Positions 27,120 through 39,200 of a stretch of DNA of 64,000 nucleotides are shown one piece after another. Below the pieces are notes generated by a model. The model had not been told where the DNA came from and ran no database searches. It worked only from the letters and a program-made list of their open reading frames with translations. The stretch spans positions 1,495,501 to 1,559,500 of the forward strand of contig BSDZ01000016.1 in assembly GCA_030268105.1 (NCBI GenBank), given 5' to 3'. This stretch comes from Volvox africanus (taxonomy: Eukaryota > Chlorophyta > Chlorophyceae > Chlamydomonadales > Volvocaceae). The translations under genes were made by a program, and so were the position numbers. The first letter of the stretch is position 1. Every line of letters starts with the position of its first letter.

Positions 27120-27385
27120 AGAATATTGATTGGAAAATAGCCGGTCACACTGAGGATGCCGTTGGATGCGATTCTCTTTTATTTCGGGTTAATAATGCAT
27201 GTTGTATTCCATGTTGTGCTGCAATGAATTTCGGGGTGATTACCCACCATCGCTGTAGGTACTGAATATTCGCATGCTGAACTTAAACACGTTCATGACG
27301 TTTGCGTGGCAAGGACAATCGTTGAGTTGTCTACGAACCACACATCGCTATCGCCTTTATTAATGAGATCAGCGAGGGCGACTCA
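27120..27385. repeat. Diverged inward extension of the inverted repeat (right)
   Basis: This is the partner of 2622-2890 in reverse complement, recognisable but with many substitutions. From 27386 to about 27950 I find no gene; a CCCT tetranucleotide run occurs near 27655-27675. Confidence 0.75.
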
Positions 27386-28022
27386 CTGATGGTGCCTTGA
27401 TCCGCTATTGACCTTCCCAGAAATGACCAATCATGAATATCAGCGCATCTTCACCACAAGACCACGCACTTGTGTCATCATTCGTGCACACGTTTGACTC
27501 AGGCCACCATTCTCACCGCAAAACTCTACGGTATCTTTGTGCTTGTGTCTCCTAGTCGAACTCAAGTATTCTAGTGTCGTGAAAATGTATGGTCGCGTGA
27601 TCTGATTTCCCAGTAAGTTAGGGAGTTCACATCCCCATATGTGCCTTCTGTGCTCCCTCCCTCCCTCCCTCCCTCGTCCTGAACCCTCCTCGTCCCAACA
27701 CCATCATCGTATGGGATTCATAGTACATAATTGACGAGATGTATCGTACATCATCGCCCTCCCTGCTGGACTTCATGCTGAAACTACAGCCAGCACGTGT
27801 CTTTTGCCGCGTCTTTCGCGACAAGGAGACCATTCCGTCGGAATGTATGTCAGGATCCCACGAACACAGGAGCGGTTAGAGATACATGGAATGGAAACAA
27901 CAATTTTGTTTCTGTCGGTTTCATCATGTTTCGTTCCCATGCAGTACATACACCTCCATGTCCGTGGGTAGTACAGGGGACACTTGCGGTGGTGGCGGCG
28001 CAGCACATTAAACGCCCCAAAG

Positions 28023-28771
28023 GGTTATGTGCCTGGGGCTGTGACAATCTTGCACTCTGCGGCCCAGGTGCGACACTCCGGGAACCAGCAGCTCCATCCG
28101 GGCCTCAGGGCAGTGCAGCAGGTTGCGCAGCCCCTGGAAGAAGTACGACAGTCCGACAAGATCTCCACCATCCAATCGGTATGGGGAACCTAGGGAGACA
28201 AGGCCATTATCGTACGTCTTTGCTCGTTGCTAAGCCTCCGTGAGGGCCTCAGAGATGTCGACAGCGGGTGCGATCAGGAGGAGGCTCGTGATGGTGGGTC
28301 TTAAGGTCGCATCGCAATGGTGTACCCGCAGGGTGGGGGACTCAATACTGGATCTGGTCTTCATGAGGACTGGGGAACCGGCCACAGGGGCTCCACCGCC
28401 AGAGGGGGCAGGGAAGGCCGGGTTGCCGCTACGTCTGCTGATGCTGGTGTTGGTGTTGGTGTTATTGTCAACCGAGTTGTTTGCTGGTAAGCTGCCGAAG
28501 ATGGTTGGGCTGGCAGTAGTCGTAAGGACACTATTGTTGCTGATCCAGGTGGCTGCAAACACCTTGCTGGCCTGAGCCGTCAGCTGCGCAAGCCGTACAG
28601 CTACCCAGCCCCCGATAGAGCTTCCTATGGCAAGCGATACGCCGGGGAGGGAGGGCGAATAGGGACGAGACGGCCAGGAAACGCAAAACTACGAATCATG
28701 TCAAACTTGGTAAGGAGTCCGGGTGTCACGACGGGAGCAGTAAAGGGACGGACGGAGGGTGAACCGTCGCA
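28023..28771 (-). pseudogene. alpha/beta-hydrolase remnant (nucleophile Ser part)
   Basis: Read on the minus strand, this remnant supplies what the left copy lacks. About 28640-28590 reads GVSLAIGSSIGGWVAVRLAQ, where G-x-S-x-G is the nucleophile elbow. The frame continues through a serine/asparagine-rich stretch to LLLIAPAVDISEAL, the strand after the elbow in this superfamily. At 28217-28023 it joins the same GGDLVGLSYFFQGL segment as the left copy. Just beyond, at 28022, homology to the left copy ends, so the Asp and His exons are missing. It is a truncated gene: with the left copy it covers one full catalytic triad, but split over 27 kb in opposite orientation. Confidence 0.6.
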
Positions 28772-29886
28772 ACATAAAAGCAACGTGTACCGGGTAGACG
28801 GCGGGGCTGGGGTCAGGGCATTGAGGCACATACATGAATATGCATAGAAAGGAGAGGAGCCAAGCCTCCCCGAATGGGGAAGTGTGTATCGTGCACTAGC
28901 GTGTAAGATATACGTATATTTGTGCTGTCCCGCGAATTTGTGTTTAATTTTTTTAGTGAGAAATCAAGGAAACATCATGCAGCCCCATCCACTGCTTTAA
29001 GTGGCGCCGAGAGTCTTCCGTCCCAAAGGTCTCCTAATTAGCTTCCTGTGATAGCTTTCGTGCCCCTTTACAAAAATGCCCCACCTAATGACCACGGAGT
29101 GGGAAACTGGGTACTCTACGAACTCCTACACCAGTGAACAACGATAAGTGGCGCTGTTGATGGTGCGGGACACGAGACAGAGAAAGACCATGTGGTCATT
29201 ACGATCGCCTTAGGCTGCAAACGTACAAAGACGCCGCTGAGGTAGGGCGGAGGGGTAGACCAAAGTGCTTAAGCCAAACTTCTGGAACAAAGATCTGCGC
29301 GTCACATGCGCCATTATGGTGTGGATCTGCGTGTTAAGAAGCGCTCTAATCCTCCAGCAAGCACATAACCGAGTTTGCTGCGCCAACCACATCACAGATT
29401 GGGCAGGGCGCTTTCGTGTAATCCTTTCGGATTCTCCTTACTTTCTTCTCACTTTAAAAACTCTAAATAGCTGGACACGATAAGATTCGCTGGTATTGCG
29501 CTTTATCCTGGTGCACAACCTGTTGGATTCAGCTTTGGCTGTGAGGTCGTCCTATTCACCGTTAGTGCGCATACTAGCCTTATGTTGTAGCATATCTGTC
29601 CTGACTTTCCCACACTCTCCTGTCCATCAAGGAGCATGGGACCCGTTTCAAACGTACCTTTCGGCTTTGTTCGGCTGTGTACCCACACAGAGATTATCCT
29701 TCAGCACTTCTCAGCAAACCTTCCAACAATCCGTGTCATTATAACGCATGATATTGGTAATGCCAATGAATTAAGCGTGTCTACGAATAGTACGAAGTGT
29801 CGTTGAGGCTCGGAACACGGTCCTGTAGCATTAACCCTATGTTATTACGATTCGACGAGACGTAAAATAGCGTTTTTAAAGGCCCT
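28772..29886. repeat. Right arm of large inverted repeat
   Basis: Reverse complement of 1-1115 over the full 1115 bp. Substitutions include one that turns a lysine codon of the left-arm frame into TAA near 29482. Beyond 29886 the sequence (CTGAATTTTT) is single-copy within the window. Confidence 0.95.
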
Positions 29887-30700
29887 CTGAATTTTTATCT
29901 CTGAGTTATGGTATTGCTTTATATCTTCACCTTTTGACAGCTGGTTGATTGAGTCCACCTTGGGATTTCTACCAAGTGCGGTTACTCGCTGGTTCCCTGG
30001 CAAGGTAAGGCAAACATATGCGAATCTGCTCTATGTCCAGTTTTGCGCCCCTCCTGCAGCTGTTGCGCAAGCGGAGTGACCTCGGAGATGTGTGCTGAAC
30101 GCACCACACAGGGTTCCGTGAGTTGGGACCCTAGAACAGGAGAGCCACCCCAGTATGTTATGGAAGACATGTGACGCGCCTTGAAGCCGGCCAAGTCAGC
30201 CGATAGGGAACACGTTCTATGGCACATCGCCTACTTGGCTGGTCACAGCAGGCAAATGCAGAGCGCGCTGGGTCGAGGGCACATTGCAGAAGATGTATGT
30301 ACTTGCCTGCAATCTGGCAAGTACATACATGTACATACATGTACATACATACATGGCAGTTGGTGCACAACCTCTTGGATTCAGCTTTGGCTGTGAGGTG
30401 TGCGAATAGGGTGGAGGTGTGCGAAAATATTCCAGCTCCCTTGCAGCGTCCCTACAAATAAGTCTCTGAGGCAGCCTACGTTCCTGATGGTCTGATGCAC
30501 CAGCCGAGAATCGAACTCAGATCTGGTCCGTTAGGATATGGAGTAACCAACAGGTTCGGATGCTTCAGGAAGTCGGTTAGTATTGGTCGTCGACAGCCGA
30601 GACCAAATCCACAAATCGAATGCCAGATGGAAACATGAAACAGTTAATATGATAATTAAATATATTATATTATAAAATAACAAACAGATAATTATTATAT
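29887..30700. other. Spacer between the inverted repeat and the first retrotransposon
   Basis: It holds a 15-bp perfect hairpin (30293-30330), a GTACATACAT microsatellite up to about 30355, and at 30362-30400 a second copy of a short string from the repeat arm (29511-29553, CTTGGATTCAGCTTTGGCTG-like). No gene is seen. Confidence 0.6.
30293..30330. repeat. 15-bp perfect hairpin next to a GTACATACAT microsatellite
   Basis: ATGTATGTACTTGCC at 30293-30307 pairs perfectly with 30316-30330 across an 8-nt loop. The right stem then continues as a GTACATACAT tandem to about 30355. It could extrude as a cruciform or reflect a hairpin-forming small repeat. Confidence 0.7.
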
Positions 30701-31256
30701 CTTAATGAATTACCGAAATGCATTAAGGATACAACATTGGGTCGGCAACCAAATATCGATATTTGGACCTTTGCATATTGCATGCGTTGCATCCAATAAT
30801 ATCACGAATGACACAATATTTAGAGCAGTCTTACCAAGGTACTCACACTTGAGATCGTAATCCAGTGAGACCTGTACTGCACATCGGTATGGTGACGTGA
30901 TAGGTGCGAGGACGGCCGCCTAGGGACCGAAGTCGGCGCAATGCTAACTTTGGACCAAGTATTCGAGTACTTAACTCTATTCGATACGCATACATACGAT
31001 ATAGTCATTTACATTCGGCCTGAGCTATTCTAGCATTCCATCTGCAGCTGAGTGATGAACATTGCCCATGGGGTCTGACGGCAGACTGTAATTCTGTAAC
31101 TGAAGAACATTGTAAGTTGAATCTTTCCTTGCTATTGAGTCTTCCGCTGTCTACTATTCGCATTGGCTTGCCTTGCTGTTCGTAAGCTTGGTACGCACGC
31201 AGCTAACACCTAGACGTGCAGAGCTAATACATGATTGAGGAAGGAAGAATACAACA
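30700..31256 (+). repeat. Element A 5' LTR (5' end lost or diverged)
   Basis: From the TTGGGTCGGCAACCAAATAT block at about 30738 to the terminal ACAACA at 31256 this matches the element C LTR (51620-52152) closely. The upstream part is AT-rich and no longer aligns well, so the true LTR start is unclear. A primer-binding-site-like TGGTAGCGAGACGG follows at 31261, one base different from the TGGTATCGAGAC of the other elements. Confidence 0.75.
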
Positions 31257-31693
31257 AATTTGGTAGCGAGACGGTTCGACTCACGGCTGTCTCATCATCA
31301 CTAGCGAAGAGTAGGTTCTCGCACGGGCGAGCGGTGGCGAAGAGTATCACGAGATAACCTCGCCGGAAAGCTGATACGGTACTATCCTCTACCTGAACTC
31401 CTGATACAATATCGGTCTGTTAAATAACAACCATACTTTTGTTACCCGCAAGGTCTTAAGTCCGCAGAAGAAATTCTGTTGCCATCACACTTGAAGTCGC
31501 CCCCTCGATAGAGTTGGGTATCGGACAGGATCAGTTGCCGAAGAGATATCAATTTGAAGGTGACAACAAACTGGTGGGTTACGTTACCGTCCACGTCGGA
31601 GTTTTACTCGGGTGAGAATGGTACGCGAGAGGAAATCCCTAAGGTACAGTTTTACCTCCACCTGTTTTCCTTGTGAAGTCTTAATTGGAATAC

Positions 31694-32980
31694 ATGTCGC
31701 ATAATCAATATTCCCCATCTACGGGAGGGAGTGAACAGGCCAGTGTTGGAGCCCATAATGAAGGACCGGAGATCCCACCAAATACTGATAATTTACATAA
31801 TCCCCAGCCCGACGTTCCCCAGCCAAATGGTCCTTATCCAATTCAGGGCCCCACTGGGACGTCAGATCACACGGGGCCCCCCAAAACGGAGCCGGACCTG
31901 GCAATGGTATCGCTGCAACAACTTATGGATGAAGGCGGAGTCCCCGGTTTCGTCGTTCCCACACCTCAATTTCATATTCCTCCCATCGTGGAACCCAAGA
32001 CTATCGCAAGCGCTGCCCGCTCATATGTTCGCGATGCTAAAAGATATTTGAAGTTGGTAAAAGGTGGTGATCGCGACGAGGTAAAGTGTTTATTTATTGG
32101 GGCCACGCTAAGCGGCGTTGCGAGGGAATGGTATGACCATTGGACCACTATACAGGAGCACTTTACGTTCAAAGAACTAATTAACGCGCTGCTTACTCGA
32201 TTCACTCCCGGAAATCAATCACAAGTGGCTGCCATGTACCGAGAACTACATGCAGGCACCTACTGAATGCGATCTGACGAGTCCGTGGAGGACTACCGGT
32301 TGCGGTTTGAAGGTCTGACGGCACCCATGATCGGTTTTTCAGAAGGAGACTACATTTATTGGTTCCAACGTGGTCTCCCTCTCCAGTTGGCCAGAGCGAG
32401 TATTACGGATCCGGCGCTGGAAAGGACAAGATCGTATACGTGATGGGTTCAGATCGTTCGCGACGCCGAAGCTCGCCTCAGGACGGGACAAGAGCACCCG
32501 ACAGCCTTAGCACCATTACCAGTGGACACGACGCAAGATACCTCCAATGAGACTGACCCAGCACCTGAGACTACTGGCATCCCGCTACCGCCTGTACCTA
32601 TGTGTCGGGCTGGCGCCCCTTCGACCAGTCGCGTCCATGTTTCTGGCAGCCGGGGATTAAGTCCACGAAATTCGCAAGTAACTTGGAGTGTACGGAAGAG
32701 GAGAGACGCGCCACAGAATACCGTCGCATCACATGGAGCTGCATCGGAATCGAAGCGGTTGAGGACAGAAAATCGATGGCTTGCTAAATGGGGATGCACC
32801 CAGACGGAGTTCGCACAGCGACGACAATTGGGAGATTGTCTTCGGTGCGCATCAAACCATCTTTCAAGGAACTGCCCACTTCTACCTCCGTTAGCTGCAG
32901 AACTACACCCGATGGACGAAGCACAGGGCACAATTTCTGTCGATGTAGTCAGGTCACCCAGGTCGCATTAGTAAGGGACT
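31694..32980 (+). pseudogene. Element A gag, degenerate
   Basis: ATG at 31694 opens MSHNQYSPSTGGSEQ. The capsid-like region includes ARSYVRDAKRYLKLVKGGD and GVAREWYDHWTTIQEHF, equivalent to the Gag of elements C and D. A TGA at 32264-32266 interrupts it just before MRSDESVEDYRLRFEG, and the later part shifts frame. The nucleocapsid zinc knuckle CLRCASNHLSRNC near 32840-32880 has C-x2-C-x3-H-x4-C spacing. It is more diverged from D than the other copies are. Confidence 0.8.
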
Positions 32981-33289
32981 GATACCCGACGAGGAGTTCG
33001 GCCTTATGTGTTGACCACTACTACTCCTAATTGTACCCAGTGATTCTGGCATGAAGAAGACTCTCCACTGCCGTTGATTAGATGATCAGATGGCTGGTAA
33101 ATATGCGTTCTTAACGAATTCGTACCTGTGGAGCATAATGGGTCGCAGGAGGGTAGCGGGGATTCACTACGTTTGACTCTACCAATGACGATGAAGTCAT
33201 TTTGTTCCTTGAAATTTCGGACACCCTAGGTGTCACTGACGACCTTATTGCTATTATGAAGAGCGATAAGCATTATGGGGTTGGCCCCC

Positions 33290-34808
33290 TAGTCGTCTGA
33301 GTGTTCAGGTTACCCTCGCTAATGAGGGTAAGCATCCCATCGTGGGCAGAATCACCCTTAGTCGTCGAAGGACCCTCTGTGTGTTAGGGCCCAATGAGTG
33401 CAACAAGGTCTCCCGGAGACAGCACTACATGGACATTGGGTGCCGCGACATAACGACAGCACCACGCGCGCATCGATATGGAGTCCAGCACAATTGGCCA
33501 TTGTGCAAAAGGGAACCTATCGCCTAAGGTACCTTGTCTGTCGTACCAAGATGTCACACCAGAGGAGGGCGGAACTGTTGCGGAGCCTATGGTTAATTCC
33601 GGCGTTCGTCCGCCGAAATAAAGAACCCAAGCTTGAAGGGTGCAAAAGAAGCCTATCAAATGATAAGGGAAGGCGCCCATGAATTGCTTGTGAGGCCGTG
33701 GGTGCAATCGATTGCTACCACCGCGCAGTCTCTTGCGAAAGATTCTGAGGTCGCAGCCCCCTATTGCCAAAATTATACTGATGCATTTGTCATCCTGGGG
33801 CTCCCACCTATGTTACCTGCTGACCATACGATCCCTCTTGTGCTCGAGCACAACCCGTTTCACAACCTATGTACAGGTTTAAGTTAAAGTTGGGCGGATG
33901 AAGCGGCGAGTGAGGGATCTGCTCGCAAAGGGTATGATTCGGCCCAGCACGTCGCCATATTCGGCTCCGATATTGTTTGTCGGTAAGAAGGATGGGACGT
34001 TGCGTATGTGCATTGATTATAGGGGCTTGAATGCGACCACGAATAAAAATCGCTACCCTTTGCCGCGAGTTGATGACCTGATCGATAAGCTGAAAGGTTC
34101 AGCTTACTTTTCCTCGATTGACCTTCAACAAGGGTATAATCAGATATGCAGTGCTGCCTCTGATATTCCGAAAACTGCTTTCCGGACTCCCTTTGGTCAC
34201 TTCAAGTACACGGTCTTGTCGTTTGGACTTACTAATGCGCCCACCACATTTCAAGCAGTGATGGATCGCATGTTCAGACCGTATATCGACAGGTTCAACG
34301 TTTGCTATTTGGATGATATTTTAATATATTCCAAAACGCGCGAGGAGCACCTGAAGCATCTCGAGCTCGTGCTTGAGGTGATGAAGCGGGAGCAATTGTT
34401 TGCTAAACGCGCCAAGTGTTTTTGGGCGCAGCCGCAAGTGGAGTATTTGGGCCACATCGTGTCGGCCACTGGGGTCAGGATGGATCCGCGGAAGGTAGCT
34501 GTGGTTCACGAATGGCCCGCGCCTCAGAACCTCACCGAACTACGCCAGTTCTTGGGTTTGACTAACTACTTCCGTAAGTTTATTAAAAATTACTCCATTA
34601 TTGCGGCCCCGCTTACGAATTTGACGAAGAAAGGAGGTTTCGTTTCTCTCGAAGCCTGGACATCCGCGTGTCAGCAGGCATTCGAAGAGCTCAAGTGAAT
34701 CGTCGCCGACGATGTTACCCTCTCTTTCCCTGATCACTCGTTGCCATTCCGTGTTGAAGTTGTATCGGATGCTTCCTTGCATGGAAGCGGCGCTGTATTG
34801 TTGCAGGA
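33290..34808 (+). pseudogene. Element A pol fragment (protease to RNase H start)
   Basis: The protease-to-RT linker (33290-33890) is broken by several frameshifts. From 33898 to 34698 reverse transcriptase is open: [37 protein letters not shown] and the catalytic YLDDILIYS are all present. A TGA at 34696-34698 ends the frame. The homologous DNA continues into the RNase H start and stops at about 34808, where element B begins in the opposite orientation. RNase H, integrase and the 3' LTR are missing. Confidence 0.85.
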
Positions 34809-36671
34809 ACGGCAGGGGACAGGGGACGGCGAAGTGTAAACAAATTACACAACAAATCGAAGCAGAGAAGTCCCGTGCGTCCGTCAAGCGTGATGCGTCG
34901 CGCAATGACTCGCTCGATGTGTCCAAGTACGCAAGGCAACAATGCCTTCACGGCTGGCCGTAAGGATGACCACCGACCACGTGTGAGTTCAGAAATCCCG
35001 GGTGGTGCCCCCTCCACAGGAACCCGGGCAAGCCCCTATTTCGGCTGAGGTACAAACGGCGGCAGTAACGGGCAATCCTTCGTAGGATGACTCTCCGCGC
35101 ACCGTAGACAAACATTGGCCGCTTTCCGACGCTCGAACTCGGAACGATTGCAATTCCATTTTGGCATAAACGAGTCATCCGTGCGAGTCCGCTTCGCATT
35201 GGGGTCAGAGCGCTGTGCGGCTGCCAACGACAGCGCACCACCCCGCTTCCTGCTCTTAGCCGGGTCCGAGCTCGGACCTGCTCCTCCTGACCCGCGGACA
35301 CCCGAGCTAGCGCCCCCGCACGCCTGGCGTTGCCGGTTGCTGCGTTGTGTCGCGGCAGTAGGTGTGGGGCGGGTCGCTCAGAGTTCCTGGTCGAGAGCTA
35401 CAGCTTCCCCAAGCGGATCCTGCACTTGCACGGCATTTGCACGAGGGACAGACTTGACTTCTTCCTCACCGGCAAGGAGTCGTATCTCCGTACCCTTAGC
35501 AAAAGTGACCAAGGCATCATACGACTTGATTGGCACCCCAGCCAAGTCAGTAGCGCACCATTTAGCCAAAAGTTTCGTCAGGCCTCGCTTAAACCAAAAG
35601 ACACGCTCGGTTTCGGTGAGATCAGCAATGGGGGTCACTAGTGCTTCGAAGCGTGACTGGTACGCAGGTACATTTTCACCCCGACGCATGTGGTAGCTAC
35701 CGGCTGCCAAAACCTTACGAGCTTCCACATCACGTGCTTGAACCTCAGTAGCGAACCGTGCAAGCAAAGCGGCGATCATCTCGTCAAAAGTATAGTCGCC
35801 CCGGGCAGTGGTCCATTCACAATACCAGTCCTTCGCTGAGCCCTCGAGGGTGTTACCAACGAAGAGACACCTGATACCATCATTATCGCCACCATGAACA
35901 GCCTGGAGATACTTTTTAGTGTCACGCACGTACGCACGAGTTGCATCGGCTATGCTAGGGATCATGTCATCATGCCCTTGAGTTTGAGGTAATGGCAGAA
36001 CCCTTGGTCCAGCAGTGTTGTCCATATTGGTGTTAACTGCTGAATGCAGCACAATTAAGTGAGCAGGGGTCTGAAGGAAAAGGGGATCTTGAGTGGCTCG
36101 CGTGCCAACAGTCTCAAGACCTCTATCCGGAGCTCTAGCAGCCACAACAAAATCGGGTTGGCTAGCTAGGCTAGTGTGCGGCGTATCATCGTGTTCCACG
36201 GACATGGAGCACGAAGCGATACCCTAGGTTTGCGTAATAGAAGCCGACTTCTATTGCAAGGGCAAGAGTACAAAACGATTTGGTGAGCCTACCGACAGTA
36301 CTCTTGAGAAGACTCAGTAAACTCAGCAAGTACTTGCCCAGCTGAGTCCTGATCTCCGTAGTTTGGGCAATGAGAGTCGCCAAATGGTCCGGACGAAAGC
36401 TGGTCTCAGTCGCCGCGGCAAGCAATGCCAGTGCACTGAGATTACCTGCGACTCAGAGCGTACACTTACACAACAAGTGCAGCAATCTAAGCAAAAGCAA
36501 TTAAACAATTACAAACCGGAAGCGGCGGCGTCCAAAACAGCGCAGCCTAGGTCTTTGGCAAAAGTATCTAGCGGTCCTCGTGGTTCGTCGCTGGAACTCG
36601 CCATAGAAAGAACCTACTTCCGATTAGACAAAGAGAGACAGTTAGGCAACGAACCTGTCTCGATACCAATT
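34809..36671 (-). pseudogene. Element B internal region: leader ORF, gag, start of pol
   Basis: Read from 36671 downwards: a primer-binding site (36668-36653, complement of the TGGTATCGAGACAGG motif), a leader ORF start at 36604 with the same two-exon layout as element D, and gag from 36205. Gag lacks about 84 bp relative to D before the SIADATRAYVRD segment and shifts frame near 35378. The zinc knuckle CLRCAESHPTKDC lies at about 35110. A stop at 35038-35036 is followed in the same frame by pol ([20 protein letters not shown]). The element is cut at about 34809, within the region ahead of the protease. It is very close to D in sequence. Confidence 0.85.
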
Positions 36672-37501
36672 TGTTGTACCTCTCCTTCGTGTTTGCTCAT
36701 AAGTATCTGCGCGTCTGGAGGCTTTCGACACCGATGCGCGAGCACTTGCAAGTACAGCAAGACAAGTGCGAGCAAACAGAGACAGCGGAAGACTTCAAGA
36801 CAGGAAGAGATATAACTCACAGTCTTACAGATCGAAGCGGTGCAATGGACGTAATCGCCGTCAGAGCCGGAAGCAAGCAATCATCACGCGGCGGTGAATA
36901 GCGAAGTTTAGGCTTAGCTCGGGCTAAGTAGAATAGTGTATAGTAATAATAATGTAGAACACACGAGTGTTCTCCGGTATTGGATGTCTTATCTTGCTGT
37001 CCTCGCATCTGTTATACTCGCAGCATCGCAATGCCGTACGATTCACATTAGGAGGCCGATCCTAAGTGTGACAACCCTACTGCGTATAGGCGATGTCCAA
37101 GCATAACAACGTATAAGCCTTTCCGGCATTCGCATGATGCAAGGGTCCGAATAACGATATTCGGTTGCAAGGCATGCATCGCTATGAGTGCGGCGCTCTC
37201 AACGTGTGCTGTAATGAAGTAATATTATGTCAAATAATATTACTTATCGTTTCATAGCACGAGCATAATGCGCACTTCAATGATTCGGTATTTCATGCAT
37301 GCTAGGCGGATTTGCCATGATGCGATGTCGCGATGGATAATGATAACATGCCAAATGCATATATATAAATGTATGCGAATATATCTATATCATGCAGGTT
37401 CATTCATATGCAATAATCATTCATGCGTTCATCAAGATAACACTTCGCCTTGTAGGGTCGCATCGACCTACGCATCGGCAGACAACGAACCGTAGCACAA
37501 G
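36672..37501 (-). repeat. Element B 5' LTR (minus orientation)
   Basis: Homologous to the D LTR (57170-57993) in reverse. Its inner end is TGTTGTACCTCTC at 36672. Its outer end lacks the terminal bases: CCGTAGCACAA is followed directly by the gag of element G at 37502. The missing terminus and absent flanking duplication indicate a breakpoint rather than a clean insertion. Confidence 0.85.
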
Positions 37502-39200
37502 AGGTTTCACGGCCTTTAAGTCCCATGCACTGAGCTATGCCGAATGCGCCCTGTACCCGCTGACCCACGAGAAGTGAAAGGGTGCTGACTACTCGGAGGT
37601 CCTGCACAAATTGGTCTCTAACTTTCTTCCTGTCAACACGCCCCTCCGGAGCACATACACTCCTGAGGAGCTGGGCCGCGTGGTGGATCGTCACTATGCG
37701 CACTACATCGCACATGGTGGGGTGCATGCGGATTACCGGGGGCAGCGGGCTGCCGGAGGCGGCCAGGACCTCATCGCGTTCTGGCTAAAGGAGGTGCAGG
37801 CGCGTGTTCTCCTGAATGCGCAACGCCTGCAAAAGGACTTCGACCAGTGGGCCTACCCCACCGGCGTGGAGCCCAACCTTGCGGTCCAGGGCTTCAATAA
37901 CAAGTTTGACCAGCTGGACGCCCAGCTGTACCCGGAAGTCCGCAAGGCCCAACGGTTCTTCGACACTGTGATTGCAGCACTTGCGGGGCATGAATTCCTG
38001 GTCCGGCTCAAGGAGGACATTCTCGCAGAGGACAAATGGAATGCGCTGACGATGGAGCAAGCTCTGCGGTTCCTAAACGCCATGGTCAACGCCAAGGGTT
38101 TGGAGGGCCTGCTGCCACGCAGCACAGGCGGCACTGGCGGCGGGGGATAGTGGGGAAATGCTGGCGGTGGAGCTGCCAGCAGTGCTGGTGGCACCACCGC
38201 CGGTGGCAGTGGCGGTGGTGGCGGCAGTCGCAACAAGATCATCACGGTGCCTGTGCATGTGCTAGCGCCCGCCAAGGGCAAGGGTGGAAAAGCAGGCGGT
38301 GGCGGCTGCAGCCCGCCCACCCCACCTGAGGGGAGCGGTGTCAGCACCGAGGCTGCCGCCAAAGCCGACTTGGTCTGCCGTGAAGGTCAGTGGCAGGCGC
38401 ATCAGCACAAGACTTGTAGGTTGCATGTCCTCGCACGGACGCCGCACACCCAGGCGGCGTGCAAGGTCTCGGCATCACGGATCTCCACAGACCCCCAGGG
38501 GATGTTCCGTGACATGTGCGCAGCAGGCGGGACAGGTGCCGCGGGATCTCTCTGGCAGCGTTGTGCAGGCGCAGCAGTTCTTGGCTCGGGCGGCGGCGCC
38601 CTCCATGACAGTCACGATTGAACAGGCGCAGCTCCAGCGCATTGAGGACACACTCCAGAGCGTCTTTGCCATGCAGCAGCTCCCATCCTCGGCCGTCTCA
38701 GAGGTCGCCGCACCTGTGCAACCCGCAGCCCTGGCTTGGCGCCCCCCTGCGCCACCTGTCCCTCTGGCCGCTCCCTCCATCGCCCCCTCACACGTCACGG
38801 CCACCGGGGTCCATGCCGGCCCGCCAGCCGCTGTCTACCGGCCCACACACACACCAGTACAGTCACCACTGATGCCGCCTCCACCTCCACACATGCACCC
38901 GCCCTGGCAACCGGGCACTTGGCCACTCAATGCCGTCGCCCCTGCCGGCTCCTCTGCACCCGGCGACGCTGCAGTGATGCCCTCCCCGGCCATCCCAATG
39001 CCTTTTGCCGGGTACTCCGTCTTCCCCATCGGCGACACAGTCGGGGAACGCATGCCCATGGGATTTCCTCAACTCCCCCGGGCTGCCGTGGCGGGGCAGC
39101 GGAGGTGGCTCATGCTCTTCGCCCGCCCACGCCCCCAGGTGCTGGCGATGCAACGGCCGTGGCGACAATCCCAGACCCCAGGTCCGAGCTAAGACCCGAC
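37502..39200 (+). pseudogene. Element G gag region, 5' truncated
   Basis: The frame runs from the B LTR junction through FTAFKSHALSYAECALYP, then TGA at 37575-37577, then GADYSEVLHKLVSNFLPVN and a capsid-like helical region (TPEELGRVVDRHYAHYI, FDQLDAQLYPEVRKAQRFF). A TAG at 38148-38150 is followed by glycine-rich sequence in the same frame, to 38621. A proline-rich stretch in the next frame (38500-39192) includes SMTVTIEQAQLQRIEDTLQ. This Gag shares no obvious similarity with those of A-D, and codon use is more GC-rich, so G is a separate gypsy lineage. Confidence 0.7.

Noticed and set aside
1..29886. A single giant TIR transposon carrying the kleisin and LRR genes
   Set aside because: No transposase, no visible target duplication (left flank absent), and the inner hydrolase remnants point to segmental duplication instead.
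30500..30560. tRNA-like string on the minus strand with GAGTTCGATTCTC resembling a T-loop
   Set aside because: No matching acceptor stem or box A was found about 70 nt upstream, so a tRNA gene or tRNA-derived repeat cannot be supported.
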